Of a stretch of DNA of 5,593 nt, positions 1 through 5,593 are shown in pieces (within the stretch, counting starts at the first letter, position 1; every line of letters begins with the position of its first letter). This DNA comes from Chloroflexota bacterium. Lineage in GTDB: Bacteria > Chloroflexota > UBA6077 > JADZDV01. The DNA is taken from NCBI GenBank assembly GCA_020850915.1, contig JADZDV010000123.1, positions 1 to 5,593 of the forward strand. Reading direction: 5' to 3'. Under the pieces are notes generated by a model. That model was not told where the DNA came from. It did not search any database and saw nothing but the letters and a program-made list of their open reading frames with translations. Made by a program: the position numbers and the translations under genes.

Positions 1-301
1 CACGACCGCCCCGGATCAGGACCGCTGAGTGCTCCTGAAGGTTGTGCCCCTCACCTGGGATGTAGGCGGTCACTTCCATCCCGTTAGTCAGCCGCACTCG
101 ACAGATCTTCCGCAATGCCGAGTTCGGCTTCTTCGGGGTCATCGTCCTCACCTGCAGGCAGACACCCCGCTTCTGGGGCGAGCCGCGCCCGCGGACTGTG
201 CGGCGCTTCAGCGAGTTGTAGCTGAATCTCAGCGCGGGCGCCGAGGTCTTCTTTCGCATCTTCGCTCGCCCCTTCCGGACGAGCTGGCTAATTGTCGGCA
301 A
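1..301 (-). CDS. rpsL: 30S ribosomal protein S12, 3' end cut by window edge
   Basis: S12 sits at the decoding centre of the small ribosomal subunit and affects tRNA selection accuracy. Reading the minus strand from 301 gives 100 codons beginning [12 protein letters not shown], followed by SPQKRGVC (residues 41-48), [11 protein letters not shown] (55-65), CRVRLTNG (67-74) and [13 protein letters not shown] (80-92), which are diagnostic for bacterial S12. The frame is open to the left edge, so roughly the last quarter is missing, including the conserved Lys-Asp site after RGGR. The start is TTG: the next ATG is codon 15, inside the conserved N-terminus. GGGGAG lies 4 nt upstream of the TTG. Lys57 corresponds to E. 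coli Lys43, the main streptomycin-resistance position, and is the wild-type lysine. Relative to E. coli there are about 14 extra residues between PAL (22-24) and PQKRGVC, like the Bacillus-type loop. It probably leads an rpsL-rpsG-fusA operon beyond the edge. Confidence 0.98.
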   Translation of the reverse strand, partial: MPTISQLVRKGRAKMRKKTSAPALRFSYNSLKRRTVRGRGSPQKRGVCLQVRTMTPKKPNSALRKICRVRLTNGMEVTAYIPGEGHNLQEHSAVLIRGGR

Positions 302-305
302 CGCT

Positions 306-311
306 CTCCCC
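306..311 (-). promoter_or_regulatory. Ribosome binding site of rpsL (supports the TTG start)
   Basis: GGGGAG on the minus strand is complementary to part of the 16S anti-Shine-Dalgarno sequence and ends 4 nt before the TTG codon at 301-299. The spacing is slightly short, and GAGAG two bases further downstream could share the pairing. With the conserved MPTI N-terminus it decides for the TTG rather than the ATG at codon 15. Confidence 0.6.
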
Positions 312-341
312 AGTCTCAGCAGCGTAAGTCGCCAAACGTTG

Positions 342-371
342 AGTATACGAACCCAACGCTCAGACCGTCAA
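342..371 (-). promoter_or_regulatory. Near-consensus sigma-70/sigma-A promoter for rpsL (proximal)
   Basis: On the minus strand, TTGACG (371-366) and TATACT (347-342) are separated by 18 bp. Each hexamer differs from the consensus (TTGACA, TATAAT) at one position. Transcription would start at about 335, giving a leader of about 34 nt before the rpsL TTG codon. The element points at rpsL and lies in non-coding sequence, downstream of the hairpin that follows rpoC. This suggests the str operon is transcribed from its own promoter here. The motifs are directly visible; activity is inferred. Confidence 0.75.
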
Positions 372-438
372 GGTGACAGGACAACGACGGGTAAACGCTC
401 ATGCTGGCGAAGCGTGCGCGTCGCCACATTCGTCGATC

Positions 439-469
439 ATCATACATCAGCCCCGCGCTCAACCGTCAA
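439..469 (-). promoter_or_regulatory. Possible second, distal promoter for rpsL
   Basis: On the minus strand, TTGACG (469-464) is followed after 19 bp by TATGAT (444-439). The spacer is longer than the optimal 17 bp, so this is weaker than the proximal site. The -35 region and the bases after it (TTGACGGT, then TGAGCG) nearly match the proximal promoter, where one C is inserted between the two blocks. The two elements may therefore be a duplicated promoter. A start here would give a leader of about 130 nt. Confidence 0.4.
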
Positions 470-519
470 CGATTTCCAGTTCGGGAGCGACAACCCACGT
501 CGCGAGAGTCTCGGGGAAG

Positions 520-567
520 CGATGGGGCACAGTCCCTTTCCCATCGGCGCTCCCCCGACTGGGGGCG
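520..567 (-). repeat. Two adjacent weak inverted repeats
   Basis: On the minus strand, CCCCC-AGTC-GGGGG (565-552) forms a 5-bp GC stem with a tetraloop. It is followed immediately by CGATGGG (546-540) and CCCATCG (526-520), a perfect 7-bp stem around a 13-nt loop. They lie between the strong post-rpoC hairpin and the first promoter-like element. They could fold in any read-through transcript from rpoC. No function can be assigned; in GC-rich sequence short stems arise by chance. Confidence 0.35.
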
Positions 568-595
568 AACAACGCGCCGACTACCAATTCACGCA

Positions 596-623
596 GCAGG
601 GCGGGGCAGCGGCCCCGCCCTGC
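596..623 (-). terminator. Hairpin after rpoC, probable transcription terminator
   Basis: GCAGGGCGGGGC (minus strand 623-612 or plus strand 596-607, since the arms are inverse) pairs perfectly with GCCCCGCCCTGC around a 4-nt loop: 12 bp, almost all G-C. It begins about 40 nt downstream of the rpoC stop. The downstream flank (TGCGTGAATTGGTAG) has no proper T-tract, so this is not a textbook intrinsic terminator. It could terminate inefficiently, act with Rho, or mainly protect the 3' end of the rpoBC mRNA. Confidence 0.55.
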
Positions 624-664
624 GCGCTCCACCCGGCAGCCAGCGCCTCGCGGCACTGGCCCGG

Positions 665-5023
<4,359 letters not shown>

Positions 5024-5028
5024 GCTCT

Positions 5029-5034
5029 CTCCCT
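5029..5034 (-). promoter_or_regulatory. Ribosome binding site of rpoC
   Basis: AGGGAG on the minus strand ends 5 nt before the ATG at 5023-5021. It is a good Shine-Dalgarno match and fixes the rpoC start. The whole 53-bp gap between rpoB and rpoC (5076-5024) shows no convincing promoter or strong hairpin, so rpoC is most simply translated from an rpoBC transcript. Confidence 0.75.
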
Positions 5035-5076
5035 GGCTACTGACGGCGGTGGGTCACGACTGGCACGTCATCGCCA

Positions 5077-5593
<517 letters not shown>

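Larger units (their letters stand above)
302..664. other. rpoC-rpsL intergenic region, non-coding
   Basis: This 363-bp gap separates the rpoC stop from the rpsL start. In transcription order it holds a strong GC hairpin (623-596), two weaker inverted repeats (567-548 and 546-520), a distal promoter-like element (469-439) and a near-consensus promoter (371-342). No recognisable gene lies in it. In particular there is no small L7Ae-family ribosomal protein gene, which occupies this position in Bacillus-type genomes. Short open frames here show no family resemblance and overlap the hairpin or the promoters. Confidence 0.8.

Noticed and set aside
29..376. 115-codon plus-strand frame over rpsL
   Set aside because: It is the antisense shadow of rpsL, whose S12 motifs are clear on the other strand.
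316..447. Minus-strand frame of 43 codons beginning MYDDRR, between the two promoter elements and rpsL
   Set aside because: It has no Shine-Dalgarno sequence, overlaps the near-consensus promoter, and ends inside the rpsL leader. It resembles no known leader peptide.
459..656. 65-codon frame starting at GTG 9 nt after the rpoC stop, with AGGAG upstream
   Set aside because: The upstream AGGAG is part of the rpoC Glu-Glu-stop codons and is about 11 nt from the GTG. The frame runs through the perfect 12-bp hairpin, and the protein resembles no known family, including the L7Ae-like protein found here in other bacteria.
5024..5076. Possible promoter or terminator between rpoB and rpoC
   Set aside because: Only a 5-bp TGACG/CGTCA inverted repeat with a long loop is visible, without a T-tract or convincing -35/-10 boxes.

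Overview
The window is a piece of the core bacterial information-processing cluster, entirely on the minus strand, read from right to left in the order rpoB (3' end) - rpoC (complete) - rpsL (5' part). It carries housekeeping genes only. I found no mobile element, CRISPR array, tRNA or rRNA, defence gene or unrecognised protein-coding gene, and I do not see an undescribed system here. The unusual parts are in the rpoC-rpsL gap and in lineage-type insertions within the beta' subunit.

Organism: the DNA is GC-rich with strongly GC-biased third codon positions. The beta' N-terminus, the coiled-coil insert after the first zinc site, the uninterrupted trigger loop and the S12 loop insertion all resemble, from memory, Chloroflexota (Chloroflexus or Thermomicrobia-like) more than Proteobacteria. 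This placement is a recognition-based inference, not a phylogeny.

Layout, in transcription direction: positions 5593-5077 encode the last 171 residues of RNA polymerase beta. After a 53-bp gap without visible promoter or terminator comes rpoC (5023-665, 1452 residues), with all catalytic and zinc-binding residues intact, so rpoB and rpoC look co-transcribed. Positions 664-302 are a 363-bp non-coding gap. It contains a perfect 12-bp GC hairpin about 40 nt after the rpoC stop, two weaker inverted repeats, and two promoter-like elements pointing toward rpsL. The nearer one (TTGACG, 18 bp, TATACT) is close to the sigma-70/sigma-A consensus. rpsL begins at 301 with a TTG codon and runs off the left edge after 100 codons.

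How the genes work together: beta and beta' form the catalytic core of RNA polymerase. S12 forms part of the ribosomal decoding centre and usually heads the str operon (rpsL-rpsG-fusA-tuf). The gap suggests that here the str operon has its own promoter or promoters and is at least partly uncoupled from rpoBC transcription.
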